A DNA stretch of 64,000 bases from Nocardioides lacusdianchii (GTDB lineage: Bacteria; Actinomycetota; Actinomycetes; Propionibacteriales; Nocardioidaceae), in the NCBI RefSeq assembly GCF_020102855.1, contig NZ_JADHZD010000004.1:62001-126000 (forward strand), written 5' to 3'. The first letter of the stretch is position 1; every line of letters starts with the position of its first letter. The position numbers were made by a program, and so were the translations under genes. Positions 45,442 through 55,400 of the stretch are shown in pieces. The notes under the pieces were generated by a model that made no database searches, had not been told where the DNA came from, and was given only the letters and a program-made list of their open reading frames with translations.

Positions 45442-47627
45442 GCATTCCCGAGAACTTTGCCGAGGTGGGTCTGGGTCTCGAGGCTCGCTCCGCTCGCACC
45501 TCAACCACCGAGACCCGGGGCGCGGGCGAGGCGTGGACGAGCCCGGAGGGCATCGACATCCTCCCGGTCTACGGCCCCGAGCACCTCGAGGGCCTCGACG
45601 GCCTCGACACCTGGCCGGGCATCGCGCCGTTCCTGCGCGGGCCCTACCCGACGATGTACACCACCCAGCCGTGGACGATCCGGCAGTACGCCGGCTTCTC
45701 CACCGCGGAGGAGTCCAACGCCTTCTACCGCCGCAACCTCGCGGCCGGGCAGAAGGGCCTGAGCGTCGCCTTCGACCTCGCGACCCACCGCGGCTACGAC
45801 TCCGACCATCCACGGGTGCGCGGAGATGTCGGCATGGCGGGCGTGGCGATCGACTCGATCTACGACACCCGCACCCTCTTCGACGGCATCCCGCTCGACG
45901 AGATGTCGGTGTCGATGACGATGAACGGCGCGGTGCTGCCGGTGCTCGCGCTCTACATCGCCGCGGCCGAGGAGCAGGGGGTGAAGCCGGAGCAGCTCGC
46001 GGGGACCATCCAGAACGACATCCTCAAGGAGTTCATGGTCCGCAACACCTACATCTACCCGCCCGCGCCGAGCATGCGGATCATCAGCGACATCTTCGCC
46101 TTCACCAGCCAGAAGATGCCGCGCTTCAACTCCATCTCCATCTCCGGCTACCACATCCAGGAGGCCGGGGCGACGGCCGACCTCGAGCTGGCCTACACGC
46201 TGGCCGACGGCGTGGAGTACATCCGTGCCGGCCTCGGCACCGGCATGACGATCGACCAGTTCGCCCCGCGCCTGAGCTTCTTCTGGGCCATCGGGATGAA
46301 CTTCTTCATGGAGGTCGCCAAGATGCGTGCGGCCCGGGCGCTGTGGGCGCGGCTGGTCGACGACTTCGACCCGCAGAACCCCAAGTCGCGCTCGTTGCGC
46401 ACCCACAGCCAGACCTCGGGCTGGTCGCTCACCGCGCAGGACGTCTTCAACAACGTCGGGCGCACCTGCATCGAGGCGATGGCCTCCACGCAGGGCCACA
46501 CCCAGTCGCTGCACACCAACGCCCTCGACGAGGCGATCGCGCTGCCGACGGACTTCTCGGCCCGCATCGCCCGCAACACCCAGCTGCTGCTGCAGCAGGA
46601 GAGCGGCACCACCCAGGTCATCGACCCGTGGGCCGGCTCCTACTACGTCGAGAAGCTGACCCACGACCTCGCCGAGCGGGCCTGGGCCCACATCCTCGAG
46701 GCCGAGCGCGCCGGCGGCATGGCAGCCGCGATCGAGCAGGGCATCCCCAAGATGCGCATCGAGGAGGCGGCAGCCCGCACCCAGGCGCGCATCGACTCGG
46801 GCGCGCAGAAGGTCATCGGCGTCAACACGTTCCGCCTCCCGGTCGAGGACAAGCTCGACGTCCTGCGGGTCGACAACGACGACGTCTACCGCCAGCAGGT
46901 CGCCAAGCTCGAGCGACTCCGCGCCGAGCGCGACGACGACGCCGTACGCCGCTCGCTGGACGCGCTGACCGCCTCGGCCGAGCGCGGCCCGGTCGGCGGC
47001 GGCTCCCTCGAGGGCAACCTCCTCGCGCTGGCCGTCGACGCGGCCCGCGCCAAGGCCACCGTCGGGGAGATCTCCGACGCGCTGGAGAAGGTCTACGGCC
47101 GCCACCAGGCCGTGATCCGTACGATCAGCGGCGTGTACCGCGACGAGGCAGCCAAGTCCGACGGCGCGGCCGGCGGCAAGGTCGCCGAGGTCCTCGCCGC
47201 GACCGAGGAGTTCGAGGCCGAGGAGGGGCGTCGCCCCCGCATCCTCGTGGCCAAGATGGGCCAGGACGGCCACGACCGCGGTCAGAAGGTCGTCGTCACC
47301 GCCTTCGCCGACCTCGGCTTCGACGTCGACGTGGGCCCGCTGTTCTCCACGCCCGAGGAGGTCGCCCAGCAGGCGATCGACGCCGACGTGCACATCGTCG
47401 GCGTCTCCTCGCTGGCCGCGGGACACCTGACCCTGCTGCCGGCGCTCAAGCAGGCGCTGGCCGACCAGGGGCGCCCGGACATCATGATCGTCATCGGTGG
47501 CGTGATCCCGCCCGACGACGTCGAGACGCTCCGGGAGATGGGTGCGGCCGCGGTGTTCCTGCCCGGCACGGTGATCGCGGAGTCCGCGCTCGACCTCATC
47601 GCACGCCTGCGGGAGCAGACCGCCTGA
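45438..47627 (+). CDS. mutB: Methylmalonyl-CoA mutase large subunit
   Basis: 729-aa catalytic subunit isomerising methylmalonyl-CoA to succinyl-CoA with adenosylcobalamin, linking propionate, odd-chain fatty acid and branched amino acid breakdown to the TCA cycle. Substrate-barrel motifs [20 protein letters not shown] (split after residue 80) and [15 protein letters not shown] are intact, and the C-terminal cobalamin domain has the lower ligand His in QDGHDRGQ and GGVIPPDD. The N-terminal linker (residues about 11-27, [18 protein letters not shown]) is encoded by a copy of a genomic repeat element, see the repeat entry at 45474. meaB starts in its stop codon (TGATG). Confidence 0.97.
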   Translation: MSIPENFAEVGLGLEARSARTSTTETRGAGEAWTSPEGIDILPVYGPEHLEGLDGLDTWPGIAPFLRGPYPTMYTTQPWTIRQYAGFSTAEESNAFYRRNLAAGQKGLSVAFDLATHRGYDSDHPRVRGDVGMAGVAIDSIYDTRTLFDGIPLDEMSVSMTMNGAVLPVLALYIAAAEEQGVKPEQLAGTIQNDILKEFMVRNTYIYPPAPSMRIISDIFAFTSQKMPRFNSISISGYHIQEAGATADLELAYTLADGVEYIRAGLGTGMTIDQFAPRLSFFWAIGMNFFMEVAKMRAARALWARLVDDFDPQNPKSRSLRTHSQTSGWSLTAQDVFNNVGRTCIEAMASTQGHTQSLHTNALDEAIALPTDFSARIARNTQLLLQQESGTTQVIDPWAGSYYVEKLTHDLAERAWAHILEAERAGGMAAAIEQGIPKMRIEEAAARTQARIDSGAQKVIGVNTFRLPVEDKLDVLRVDNDDVYRQQVAKLERLRAERDDDAVRRSLDALTASAERGPVGGGSLEGNLLALAVDAARAKATVGEISDALEKVYGRHQAVIRTISGVYRDEAAKSDGAAGGKVAEVLAATEEFEAEEGRRPRILVAKMGQDGHDRGQKVVVTAFADLGFDVDVGPLFSTPEEVAQQAIDADVHIVGVSSLAAGHLTLLPALKQALADQGRPDIMIVIGGVIPPDDVETLREMGAAAVFLPGTVIAESALDLIARLREQTA
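45474..45515 (+). repeat. Repeat element captured in the mutB reading frame
   Basis: A 42-bp segment starts GGTCTCGAGGCTCGC and ends CAACCACCGAGACC, so its ends (GGTCTCG and CGAGACC) are inverted repeats. Read with gaps it matches the reverse complement of the array unit at 6401-6560 (GGTCTCGATACG ... TACTCGACCACCG). It spans 14 codons in frame and adds a Ser/Thr/Arg-rich piece to a linker that is poorly conserved in this family. Confidence 0.6.
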
Positions 47628-48616
47628 TGGCTCGTCCCGTGGACGTCGCCGCACTGGTGGAGGGGGTCCGCGCCGGGCGTCGTGCCGACGTCTCGCGCGC
47701 CATCACGCTGGTGGAGTCGTCGCGCACCGAGCACCGCACGGCGGCGCGCGAGCTGCTGACGGCGCTCGCCGACACCGACCTCCCGCCGGCGACCCGCGTG
47801 GGCATCTCCGGGGTGCCCGGGGTGGGCAAGTCGACCTTCATCGAGGCCCTCGGCACGCGGCTGACCGCTGCCGGGCACCGCGTCGGCGTGCTCGCCGTCG
47901 ACCCGTCGTCGGTGCGCACGGGCGGGTCCGTGCTGGGCGACAAGACGCGGATGGCGTCGCTCGCCGTCGACCCCAACGCCTTCATCCGTCCCTCGCCCAC
48001 GGCCGGGACGCTCGGTGGCGTGGCCCGGGCGACCACCCAGGCGATGCTGGTGCTGGAGGCCGCCGGCCACGACGTGGTCCTCGTGGAGACCGTCGGGGTC
48101 GGCCAGTCGGAGGTCACCGTCGCCGGGATGGTCGACACGTTCTGCTTCCTCACCATCGCGCGCACCGGCGACCAGCTGCAGGGCATCAAGAAGGGCATTC
48201 TCGAGATCGCCGACGTCGTCGCGGTCAACAAGGCCGACGGACCCCACCAGGCCGACGCCCGCGTCGCGGCCCGCGAGCTCGCCGGGGCGCTCCGCCTCGT
48301 GCGCGGCCACGCGGAGTGGGCCCCGCCGGTCGTCACCTGCTCCGCGCTCACCGGCGCCGGCGTCGACGACGTCTGGCAGCGCGTGGGGGAGCACCGCGCC
48401 CACCTCGGCGCCGACGGCCTGGCCCACAAGCGCGCCGGGCAGCAGCTCGACTTCACCTGGGCGCTCGTGCGCGACGAGCTCGCCCAGCGGCTGCGGACCT
48501 CGCCGGGCGTGGCGGCGGTGCGCGACGACGTACGCCGTGCGGTGCTGGCGGGCGAGCTGCCCGCCCCGCTGGCCGCGGACCGGCTTCTCGCCGCCTACGA
48601 CGGGGACGCGAACTAG
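47627..48616 (+). CDS. meaB: MeaB GTPase chaperone of methylmalonyl-CoA mutase
   Basis: 329-aa G3E-family P-loop GTPase. It loads and protects the mutase cofactor, using GTP hydrolysis to eject damaged cobalamin. The Walker A loop is GISGVPGVGKSTFIEAL (GVPGVGKS, residues 62-69), switch and base-recognition motifs appear as VDPSSVRTGGSVLGDKTRM, ETVGVGQSE and NKADGPHQ. It follows mutB with one overlapping nucleotide, so mutA-mutB-meaB is one operon. The C-terminal dimerisation helix region is present, so it looks complete. Confidence 0.95.
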   Translation: MARPVDVAALVEGVRAGRRADVSRAITLVESSRTEHRTAARELLTALADTDLPPATRVGISGVPGVGKSTFIEALGTRLTAAGHRVGVLAVDPSSVRTGGSVLGDKTRMASLAVDPNAFIRPSPTAGTLGGVARATTQAMLVLEAAGHDVVLVETVGVGQSEVTVAGMVDTFCFLTIARTGDQLQGIKKGILEIADVVAVNKADGPHQADARVAARELAGALRLVRGHAEWAPPVVTCSALTGAGVDDVWQRVGEHRAHLGADGLAHKRAGQQLDFTWALVRDELAQRLRTSPGVAAVRDDVRRAVLAGELPAPLAADRLLAAYDGDAN

Positions 48617-48628
48617 ACTGCGAGGGTT

Positions 48629-49834
48629 ATGCCTGACACACCCTCCGCCTCGTCCGTCACCACCGCCGTGATCGCCGAGATCGTCGACAAGTACGCCGAC
48701 GACCTCGTCGCCCTCCGGCGTGACCTGCACGCCCACCCCGAGCTCAGCTGGGAGGAGCACCGCACGTCCGACGCCGTGGTCACCGCGCTCGAGGGAGCCG
48801 GGTGGGACATCACCCGCCCCGAGGGCGGCGGAGTGATCGCCGAGATCGGTCACGGCGAGCGGCTGGTGGCGCTGCGCGCCGACCTCGACGCCCTGCCCGT
48901 CGACGACCTGATCTCCGACCCGTGGCGCAGCACCGTCCCCGGCGTGGCCCACGCCTGCGGGCACGACGTGCACACCGCGGGACTCGTCGGCGCCGGACTG
49001 GCCCTGGCGGAGGTCGCCACCCGTGGCCTGCTCCCGGGACGGGTGCGGCTGCTCTTCCAGCCGGCCGAGGAGGTGATGCCCGGAGGAGCGCTGCACCTCA
49101 TCTCGTCGGGGGCGCTCGAGGGCGTCTCGCACGTCTTCGGCCTCCACTGCGACCCGAGCCTGGACGTCGGCCGGATCGGGCTGCGGGAGGGACCGCTGAC
49201 CGGCGCCGCCGACTCGCTCACGGTCCGGCTGATCGGCAAGGGCGGGCACACCTCGCGTCCGCACCTCACCGAGGACCTCACCTTCGCCCTGGGCAAGGTG
49301 ATCACCGAGCTGCCCGCCATCCTGAGCCGCCGCCTCGATCCGCGCGCCGGTGTCAGCGTGGTCTGGGGGATGGTGCGCGCGGGCTCGGCGCCCAACGTGA
49401 TCCCGCACGGCGGTGTCGTCGCCGGCACGGTCAGGATGCTCGACGCGGTCGCGTGGGCCGACGCCGAGCACCTCATCCGCCAGCTGATCACCGCGATCGT
49501 CGCGCCCTACAGCGTGACCGCGGAGGTGACCTACCAGCGCGGCGTGCCGCCGGTGGTCAACCACGAGGAGTCGACGCGGCTGCTCGGGATCGGGGTCGAG
49601 AACGTCCTCGGCCCGCACGGCCATGTCTCCACCGCGCAGAGCCTGGGCGGTGAGGACTTCGGCTGGTTCCTCGACTCGGTGCCGGGCGCGATGGCCCGGC
49701 TCGGGACCCGCACGTCCGGCGGGGCGACGTACGACCTCCATCAGGGCAACCTGCGCATCGACGAGGCGGCCACCCCGATCGCCTCGCGGGTGCTCGCCGA
49801 GGCCGCGGTCACCGCCCTGTCAGCCGCCGGCTGA
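48629..49834 (+). CDS. M20-family amidohydrolase/peptidase
   Basis: 401-aa metallohydrolase of the M20D group (hippurate hydrolase, N-acyl-amino acid amidohydrolase, IAA-amide hydrolase type). Metal-binding and catalytic stretches HPELSWEEH, CGHDVHTAG, QPAEEVMPGGA, and GLHCDPSLDVG are intact, and SLGGEDFGWFL supplies the last ligand region. The dimerisation domain (about 175-290) is present. The ATG at 48629 has TAGACT 9 nt upstream. Substrate unknown. It ends overlapping the convergent histidine kinase gene by 15 nt. Confidence 0.9.
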   Translation: MPDTPSASSVTTAVIAEIVDKYADDLVALRRDLHAHPELSWEEHRTSDAVVTALEGAGWDITRPEGGGVIAEIGHGERLVALRADLDALPVDDLISDPWRSTVPGVAHACGHDVHTAGLVGAGLALAEVATRGLLPGRVRLLFQPAEEVMPGGALHLISSGALEGVSHVFGLHCDPSLDVGRIGLREGPLTGAADSLTVRLIGKGGHTSRPHLTEDLTFALGKVITELPAILSRRLDPRAGVSVVWGMVRAGSAPNVIPHGGVVAGTVRMLDAVAWADAEHLIRQLITAIVAPYSVTAEVTYQRGVPPVVNHEESTRLLGIGVENVLGPHGHVSTAQSLGGEDFGWFLDSVPGAMARLGTRTSGGATYDLHQGNLRIDEAATPIASRVLAEAAVTALSAAG

Positions 49835-51001
49835 GGCCCTCGCCGGCTCGTCGGCGCGACCGAGCGGCACGGCGAACGTGAAGGTGCTGCCCTCGCCGAG
49901 CGCGGAGGAGACGTCCAGCCGGCCGCCCATGAGGTCGACCAGCGCGCGACAGATCGCCAGCCCGAGCCCGATCCCGCGCTGCTCGCGCGCGGTGAAGCGG
50001 TCGGTCTGGGTGAAGGGGTCGAAGAGGCTCTCGACGTGCTCCTCGGCGATCCCGATGCCGTTGTCGACGACCGTGAACTCGACCCAGGTGCTGTCGGCCG
50101 CTGCGTCCGAGTGGGCGGCGCCGGCCCGGACGCGCACGCACACCGACCCGCAGGCGGATGTGAAGGTGAGGGCGTTCTGCACCAGGTTGGTGACGACCTG
50201 GGTGATCCGGCGCGCGTCGCCGACCGCGGTCCGCGGCACCACCTCGTCGACCACGAACGAGATGGAGAGGTCGCGGCTCTCGGCGAACGGCACCGCCCAC
50301 TCCGCGACGTCCTCGACCAGTTCGCGCACGTCGAAGGGACGCGGGTGCAGGACGGTCTGGTGCGCCTCCAGCCCGGAGAACTCCAGCAGGTCGTGCACCA
50401 GGTGCATCAGCCGCTGCCCGGAGCGGTGGATGAGCCGGGAGAAGTGCGCAGGCTCGGCCTCGAGGTCGGAGGCCATCAGCAGGTCGGTGGCCCCGACCAG
50501 GGCCGCGAGCGGTGTACGGAGCTCGTGACTCACGGTGGCGAGGAAGAGCGTCTTGGCGAGGTTGGCCTCCTCGAGGTCGCGCAGCAGCTGCTTGGCTTCC
50601 GTGATGTCCTCGGTGATGCCGTGGATGCCGACGATCTCGCCAGCAAGGACCAGTGGGATGCCGGTGCACCGGATGTCCACGACCACACCGTCGGGTCGCA
50701 GGACGCGTGCCTCGACGACCTGGGGCTCTCCTGCCATCGCGCGACCGAAGGCACCCTCGAGCAAGTGCTTGTCCTCCGGGTGGATGACCTCGGAGAAGTG
50801 GGTCTCGTGCATCTCCTCGAGGGTGAGGCCGGTCATCTCGAGCGCGCGGCCGTTCGCGTCGGTGAAGTAGCCGCGCACGTCGACGCTGTAGGCCGCGTGC
50901 GGGTGGTGGGTGAACATCGAGGCATAGCGCTCGCTGCTCTGAGCCAGTGACTCCTCGCCGCCCGTCGGGGTCGACGGGGCGGACGGATCGAGCTGGTCCA
51001 C
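49820..51001 (-). CDS. PAS-domain sensor histidine kinase (orphan)
   Basis: 393-aa cytosolic kinase without membrane helices. A PAS domain (about 20-135; SERYASMFTHHPHAAYSV, PEDKHLLEGAF, VVDIRCTGIPL) precedes a HisKA domain with the phosphoacceptor H159 in TVSHELRTPLAALVG and an HATPase_c domain with N-box TNLVQNALTFTS, G1 DNGIGIAEE, F-box LFDPFTQ and G2 GIGLGLAICRALV. It is complete and probably active. No response regulator gene is adjacent, so its partner is elsewhere. It overlaps the convergent M20 gene by 15 nt. Confidence 0.92.
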   Translation of the reverse strand: MDQLDPSAPSTPTGGEESLAQSSERYASMFTHHPHAAYSVDVRGYFTDANGRALEMTGLTLEEMHETHFSEVIHPEDKHLLEGAFGRAMAGEPQVVEARVLRPDGVVVDIRCTGIPLVLAGEIVGIHGITEDITEAKQLLRDLEEANLAKTLFLATVSHELRTPLAALVGATDLLMASDLEAEPAHFSRLIHRSGQRLMHLVHDLLEFSGLEAHQTVLHPRPFDVRELVEDVAEWAVPFAESRDLSISFVVDEVVPRTAVGDARRITQVVTNLVQNALTFTSACGSVCVRVRAGAAHSDAAADSTWVEFTVVDNGIGIAEEHVESLFDPFTQTDRFTAREQRGIGLGLAICRALVDLMGGRLDVSSALGEGSTFTFAVPLGRADEPARASAGG

Positions 51002-51070
51002 GAGAACCTCCGCAGGGTCGTTGCCGGTCGCGATGACCGTACGTCACGTCGGACCGTCCGTGGGACAGCA

Positions 51071-51102
51071 GGAGGGCCCGGTGCGTGTGCACCGGGCCCT
51101 CC
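51071..51102. terminator. Terminator of the nucleoside ABC transporter operon
   Basis: Perfect 14-bp stem GGAGGGCCCGGTGC (51071-51084) with GCACCGGGCCCTCC (51089-51102), loop GTGT, 22 nt past the permease stop on the minus strand. It lies in the 123-bp gap upstream of the PAS kinase gene. Confidence 0.8.
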
Positions 51103-51124
51103 TGGTCGATCGATCAGCGACGGG

Positions 51125-52426
51125 TCACTGTTGTCGGTAGGGGACTCCGTCGGCCGCCGGGGGCCGGGAGCGTCCCACCAGGCCCGCCACCGCGAAGATG
51201 GTGACGAGGTAGGGGAGCATCAGCATGAACTGGCTCGGGACCGGCGAGCCGATCGCGGAGAGCACGCCCTGCAGGTTGGACGCGAAGCCGAAGAGCAGCG
51301 CGGCCAGGGTGGCGCGGATCGGGTCCCACTTGCCGAAGATCACCGCGGCGAGGGCGATGTAGCCCGCACCGCCGGTCATCTCACGGTTGAATCCCGCGAC
51401 CGAGACCAGGCTGAAGTAGGCGCCGCCCATGCCCGCGATCGCGCCGGCGAGCAGGATCGTGCGGTAGCGGGTGCGGTTGACCTTGATGCCGACGGTGTCG
51501 GCGGCCTTCGGGTGCTCGCCGACCGCGCGGACCCGCAGGCCCCAGCGGGTGCGGTAGAGGGCGTACGCCACGAGCGCGACGACGACGTAGAGCACGTAGA
51601 CCAGCGGGGTCTGCCGGAACAGCACCGGGCCGATCAGCGGGATGTCGCCGAGGATCGGGATCGGCATCGCGCTGAAGCGGTCGGGGGAGTTCAGGGTGTC
51701 GGAGTTGGGGGCCAGGACCTGGCGGAACATGAAGTTCGTCAGGCCGACGACGAGCACGTTGAGCACGACGCCGACGATGACCTGGTCCACGAAGTAGGTG
51801 ATCGCGAACAGCCCCAGGATCAGCGCGATCAGGGCACCGGCCACCATCGCGGCGACAAGCCCGGCCCACGGGGAACCGGTGAGCGAGGCGGTGACGGCGG
51901 CCGCGAAGGCACCGAAGAGCAGCTGGCCCTCGATCGCGATGTTGACCACGCCGGCGCGCTCGCCGAGCACGCCGCCCAGGGCGCCGAAGACGAGCGGGAT
52001 GGCGAGCGCCACGGCGCCGGCGAAGAGGCTGACGAGGCGGATGCGCTCGTCGGCTGCGGCCCAGCTGAGGAAGCCGGTCATCCACGCCACCGCGAAGGCG
52101 ATCGGGACCCAGACCGGCTGCCGCGTGTGCGCCAGCATGCGGCGTACGGCCTCGGCGGTGAGCGCCAGGCACAGCACGACCATCACCCAGGCGGTGGGAC
52201 CCGACGGCACGACGATGTCGGGCAGCGTCACGAAGTCGGTGTCGGCCGCCAGCTGGAAGGTGGTGTCACCGGCGTGGCTCGAGCGCAGCAGGACGACGGC
52301 CAGCAGGGCCGTCATCACGCCGAAGATGATCGGCAGCTTCTTGGCGCCGATGCCCTTGGCGGGGGTCACGGCGGCGTCGGGAGCCAGCCCACCGCTCTCG
52401 GGGGTGGGGGTGGTCACGGTGCTCAC
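51125..52426 (-). CDS. Nucleoside ABC transporter permease 2 (BmpF/NupC-like)
   Basis: 433-aa inner-membrane permease of the BMP/nucleoside transporter branch related to sugar ABC permeases. After a hydrophilic start (1-35) there are about ten hydrophobic segments; the family-type stretch GALGGVLGERAGVVNIAIEGQLL (split) and RAVGEHPKAADTVGI, with a cytoplasmic coupling loop, are present. GTG start at 52426 overlaps the upstream permease stop by 4 nt (GTGA). It works with the adjacent permease and ATPase, and the BMP lipoprotein at 55.5 kb should deliver the substrate. Confidence 0.9.
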   Translation of the reverse strand: MSTVTTPTPESGGLAPDAAVTPAKGIGAKKLPIIFGVMTALLAVVLLRSSHAGDTTFQLAADTDFVTLPDIVVPSGPTAWVMVVLCLALTAEAVRRMLAHTRQPVWVPIAFAVAWMTGFLSWAAADERIRLVSLFAGAVALAIPLVFGALGGVLGERAGVVNIAIEGQLLFGAFAAAVTASLTGSPWAGLVAAMVAGALIALILGLFAITYFVDQVIVGVVLNVLVVGLTNFMFRQVLAPNSDTLNSPDRFSAMPIPILGDIPLIGPVLFRQTPLVYVLYVVVALVAYALYRTRWGLRVRAVGEHPKAADTVGIKVNRTRYRTILLAGAIAGMGGAYFSLVSVAGFNREMTGGAGYIALAAVIFGKWDPIRATLAALLFGFASNLQGVLSAIGSPVPSQFMLMLPYLVTIFAVAGLVGRSRPPAADGVPYRQQ

Positions 52427-53688
52427 TTGGCCTCCTGGGCGGGGAGCCGGAAGATCGCGCGCACCAGGGGAGGTGCGGCGAGGAAGAGGACGATCAGCGA
52501 CTGGACCACCAGCACGAGGTCGACGGAGATGTTCTCCGAGGCCTGCATGGTGAAGCCGCCGGCCTTGAGGGCGCCGAACAGGATGCCGGCGGCCAGGATG
52601 CCCAGCGGCTTCGAGCGGCCGAGCAGGGCGACGGTGATGGCGTCGAACCCGATGGATGCGTCGAGGTCGAGCGAGACGCCGCTGGTGACCGTGCCGAGCA
52701 CCTGGTTGGCGCCGGCCAGGCCGAGCAGCGAGCCCGCGATCATCATCACGATCGTGTAGGTCATGCCGACGTTGATGCCGGAGGCCCGGGCGGCGTGGGG
52801 GTTCTCGCCGACCGCGCGGATGCGGTAGCCGAGGGTGGAGCGGTTGAGCAGCCACCACGCCACGCCGACCGCGACCAGCGCGATGATGAAGCCGAGGTGC
52901 AGGTTGAACTGGTCGCCCAGCACCTTCGGCAGGATGGCGGTCTCCTTCATCGGCGGCGACTTCGGGTTGACCGAGCCGGGCGTCTTGAGGAGCCACTCCT
53001 TGGTGAGGGCGTAGAAGAGCAGGTAGTAGGCGACGTAGTTGAGCATGATCGTGACGATCACCTCGTGCGCGCCGGTGCGGGCCTTCAGCAGGCCGGCGAT
53101 CCCGCCCCAGAGCGCACCGGCGACCATGGCGACGATGAGCGCGAGCGGGAGGTGCACGACCGTCGGCAGGTCGAACTGGAAGCCGACGTAGCCGGCAGCG
53201 CCGCCGGCGACGAGCATCTGGCCACGACCACCGATGTTGAACAGCGACGCGCGGAACGCGAGGCCGACGCCCAGGCCGCCGAGGATGAGCGGGCCGGCGA
53301 ACTTCAGGGTCTCCGTCAGCGGGCGCCACTGCTGGGCCGGCTCGGTGAGGAGGTAGTTGAAGACCGAGCCGCGGAACATCGCGCTGTAGGCGCCGGAGAT
53401 GGCGTCCCACAGGGCGGTGAAGAAGTCCGAGGGGCGGGCCGTGATGTAGCTGGCGGTCTCGCGGACGCCCTCGTCGGTCGCGGCGATCATCACCGAGCCG
53501 ACGAACACGGCGAGGAACACCGCGAGCACGCCGGCCATGGCGTCGCCGGAGACGATCTCGCGCAGGACCGAGCGCGAGCGCTCCTCCTGCTGGCGGTCCT
53601 CGGTGGCGGGCTCGGTCAGGGTCTGACCGGCGGAGTCCTCCGGCCGGTCCGGCTGGGGGTCCGGCTGGGGCTTGTCGGTGTCGTTCAC
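52423..53688 (-). CDS. Nucleoside ABC transporter permease 1
   Basis: 421-aa permease, first of the pair. A long charged N-terminal tail (1-40, rich in Asp, Glu, Pro and Gln) precedes the membrane domain, with LGVGLAFRASLFNIGGRGQ and EVIVTIMLNYVAYYLL matching nucleoside-transporter permeases; the coupling loop reads RAVGENPHAARASGI. The gene overlaps the ATPase gene by 4 nt and the next permease by 4 nt, so expression is tightly coupled. The two permeases form the membrane channel of one transporter. Confidence 0.9.
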   Translation of the reverse strand: MNDTDKPQPDPQPDRPEDSAGQTLTEPATEDRQQEERSRSVLREIVSGDAMAGVLAVFLAVFVGSVMIAATDEGVRETASYITARPSDFFTALWDAISGAYSAMFRGSVFNYLLTEPAQQWRPLTETLKFAGPLILGGLGVGLAFRASLFNIGGRGQMLVAGGAAGYVGFQFDLPTVVHLPLALIVAMVAGALWGGIAGLLKARTGAHEVIVTIMLNYVAYYLLFYALTKEWLLKTPGSVNPKSPPMKETAILPKVLGDQFNLHLGFIIALVAVGVAWWLLNRSTLGYRIRAVGENPHAARASGINVGMTYTIVMMIAGSLLGLAGANQVLGTVTSGVSLDLDASIGFDAITVALLGRSKPLGILAAGILFGALKAGGFTMQASENISVDLVLVVQSLIVLFLAAPPLVRAIFRLPAQEAK

Positions 53689-55208
53689 GAGGCCACGTCC
53701 TTCAGGTCCTTCGGGCGTTCGCCGGTCATCATCAGGCCGAGGGTCTCGCGGGGCGTGTCGGCCGGCACGATGCCGACGACCCTGCCGCGGTAGAGCACCA
53801 TGATGCGGTCGGCGAGCGCGACCACCTCGTCGAGCTCGGTGGAGACCACCAGGACGGGGATGCCGCTGTCGCGCGTGGCGACGATCTGCTTGTGGATGAA
53901 CTCGATCGAGCCGACGTCGACGCCGCGGGTGGGCTGGGCCGCGACGAGCAGGCGCAGCTCGCGCGAGAGCTCCCGGGCAACGACGACCTTCTGCTGGTTG
54001 CCGCCGGAGAGGTTGGCGGCCAGCGAGTCGATGTCGCGGGCCCGGACGTCGTACTCCTTGAGCTTCTTCTGCGCGAACTCGCGCAGCGCGCCCAGGCGCA
54101 GGGAGCCGTTCTTGACGAACGGCGACTTGAAGCTGCGGTTGAGCATGAGGTTCTCGGCGATGGTGAAGTTGGGCACCAGACCGTCGACCTGGCGGTCCTC
54201 GGGGATGAAGCCGACGCCGGCGTCGAGGATCCTGCGCGTCGAGCGCCCGACCAGCTCCTCGCCGTCGAGGGTGATCGACCCGCTGACGTCGTCCTGGAGG
54301 CCGAGCAGGGCCTCGGTGAGCTCGGTCTGCCCGTTGCCCTGGACGCCGGCCACGCAGAGGACCTCGCCCGCGCGGATCGTGAAGCTGAGGCCGTCGACCT
54401 GACGGTGCCCGGCCAGGTCGGTGACGCGCAGGTCCTTCACGACGAGGGCGTCGGCACCGAGGGTCGGGGCGTCCTTGTGCACGGTCAGCTCGACCGGACG
54501 ACCAACCATCATCGAGGCCAGCTCGGCGTTGCTGGCGGTGGGCTCGGCCTCACCGACCACCTTGCCGAGGCGGATCACCGTGATCCGGTCGGCGACGGCG
54601 CGGACCTCGCGGAGCTTGTGGGTGATGAAGACGATCGCCTTGCCGGCCTCCTTGAGCTGGCGCATGATCTCCATCAGCTCGTCGGTCTCCTGCGGGGTGA
54701 GCACCGCGGTGGGCTCGTCGAAGACGAGGAGCTCGGCGTCGCGGGACAGGGCCTTGATGATCTCCACGCGCTGCTGCACGCCGACCGGGAGGTCCTCGAC
54801 GAGCGCGTCGGGGTCGACGTGGAAGCCGAAGCGGTCGGAGATCTCGGTGACGCGCGCGCGGGAGGCGTCGAGGTCGAGGGTGCCGGCGAAGCCGGTGGTC
54901 TCGTTGCCGAGCATCACGTTCTCGGCGACGGAGAAGACGGGGATGAGCATGAAGTGCTGGTGGACCATGCCGATGCCGGCGGCCATCGCGTCGCCGGGTC
55001 CGGTGAAGTGCTGGACCTCGCCGTCGAGCTCGATCTCGCCCTCGTCGGCCTTGTAGAGGCCGTAGAGCACGTTCATCAGGGTCGACTTCCCTGCGCCGTT
55101 CTCACCGAGCAGGCAGTGGATCTCTCCGGGCTCGACCGACAGGGAGATCGAGTCGTTGGCCACCACGCTGCCGAAGCGTTTGGTGATGCCTCGCAGGACG
55201 AGTCTCAT
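53685..55208 (-). CDS. Nucleoside ABC transporter ATPase, two ABC domains
   Basis: 507-aa protein with tandem nucleotide-binding domains, as in ribose/nucleoside importers. The first has Walker A GENGAGKSTLMN (near residue 36), a signature-like LPVGVQQRVEII and Walker B LLVFDEPTA; the second has a degenerate Walker A (VQGNGQTEL) but a good signature LSGGNQQKVVVARE and LLVAAQPTRG. Degeneracy of one site is usual for this family. ATG at 55208 has TAGGAT 8 nt upstream. It couples with the two permeases and probably the separately transcribed BMP lipoprotein. Confidence 0.93.
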   Translation of the reverse strand: MRLVLRGITKRFGSVVANDSISLSVEPGEIHCLLGENGAGKSTLMNVLYGLYKADEGEIELDGEVQHFTGPGDAMAAGIGMVHQHFMLIPVFSVAENVMLGNETTGFAGTLDLDASRARVTEISDRFGFHVDPDALVEDLPVGVQQRVEIIKALSRDAELLVFDEPTAVLTPQETDELMEIMRQLKEAGKAIVFITHKLREVRAVADRITVIRLGKVVGEAEPTASNAELASMMVGRPVELTVHKDAPTLGADALVVKDLRVTDLAGHRQVDGLSFTIRAGEVLCVAGVQGNGQTELTEALLGLQDDVSGSITLDGEELVGRSTRRILDAGVGFIPEDRQVDGLVPNFTIAENLMLNRSFKSPFVKNGSLRLGALREFAQKKLKEYDVRARDIDSLAANLSGGNQQKVVVARELSRELRLLVAAQPTRGVDVGSIEFIHKQIVATRDSGIPVLVVSTELDEVVALADRIMVLYRGRVVGIVPADTPRETLGLMMTGERPKDLKDVAS

Positions 55209-55216
55209 GGCATCGC

Positions 55217-55222
55217 ATCCTA
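55217..55222 (-). promoter_or_regulatory. -10 box (TAGGAT) upstream of the ABC ATPase gene
   Basis: On the minus strand TAGGAT ends 8 nt before the ATG at 55208, suggesting a leaderless or nearly leaderless transcript. It would give the transporter genes a promoter separate from that of the BMP lipoprotein. Confidence 0.4.
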
Positions 55223-55400
55223 GGGGTCGCAAGGGTCCGCAGGTCTGGACCGGGGTCGTGGTACGGCCTGCCTGGTGGGGCGGTCGCGTACGGCCGCGCG
55301 GGAGCGCGCGGGAAGGGTAACCGTGGGGGATCCGGAGGCACTGCCCCGAGATGTGCCAAAGGTCGGGGGACCGTTCTGGCAACTGGCCACCGGCACACGA

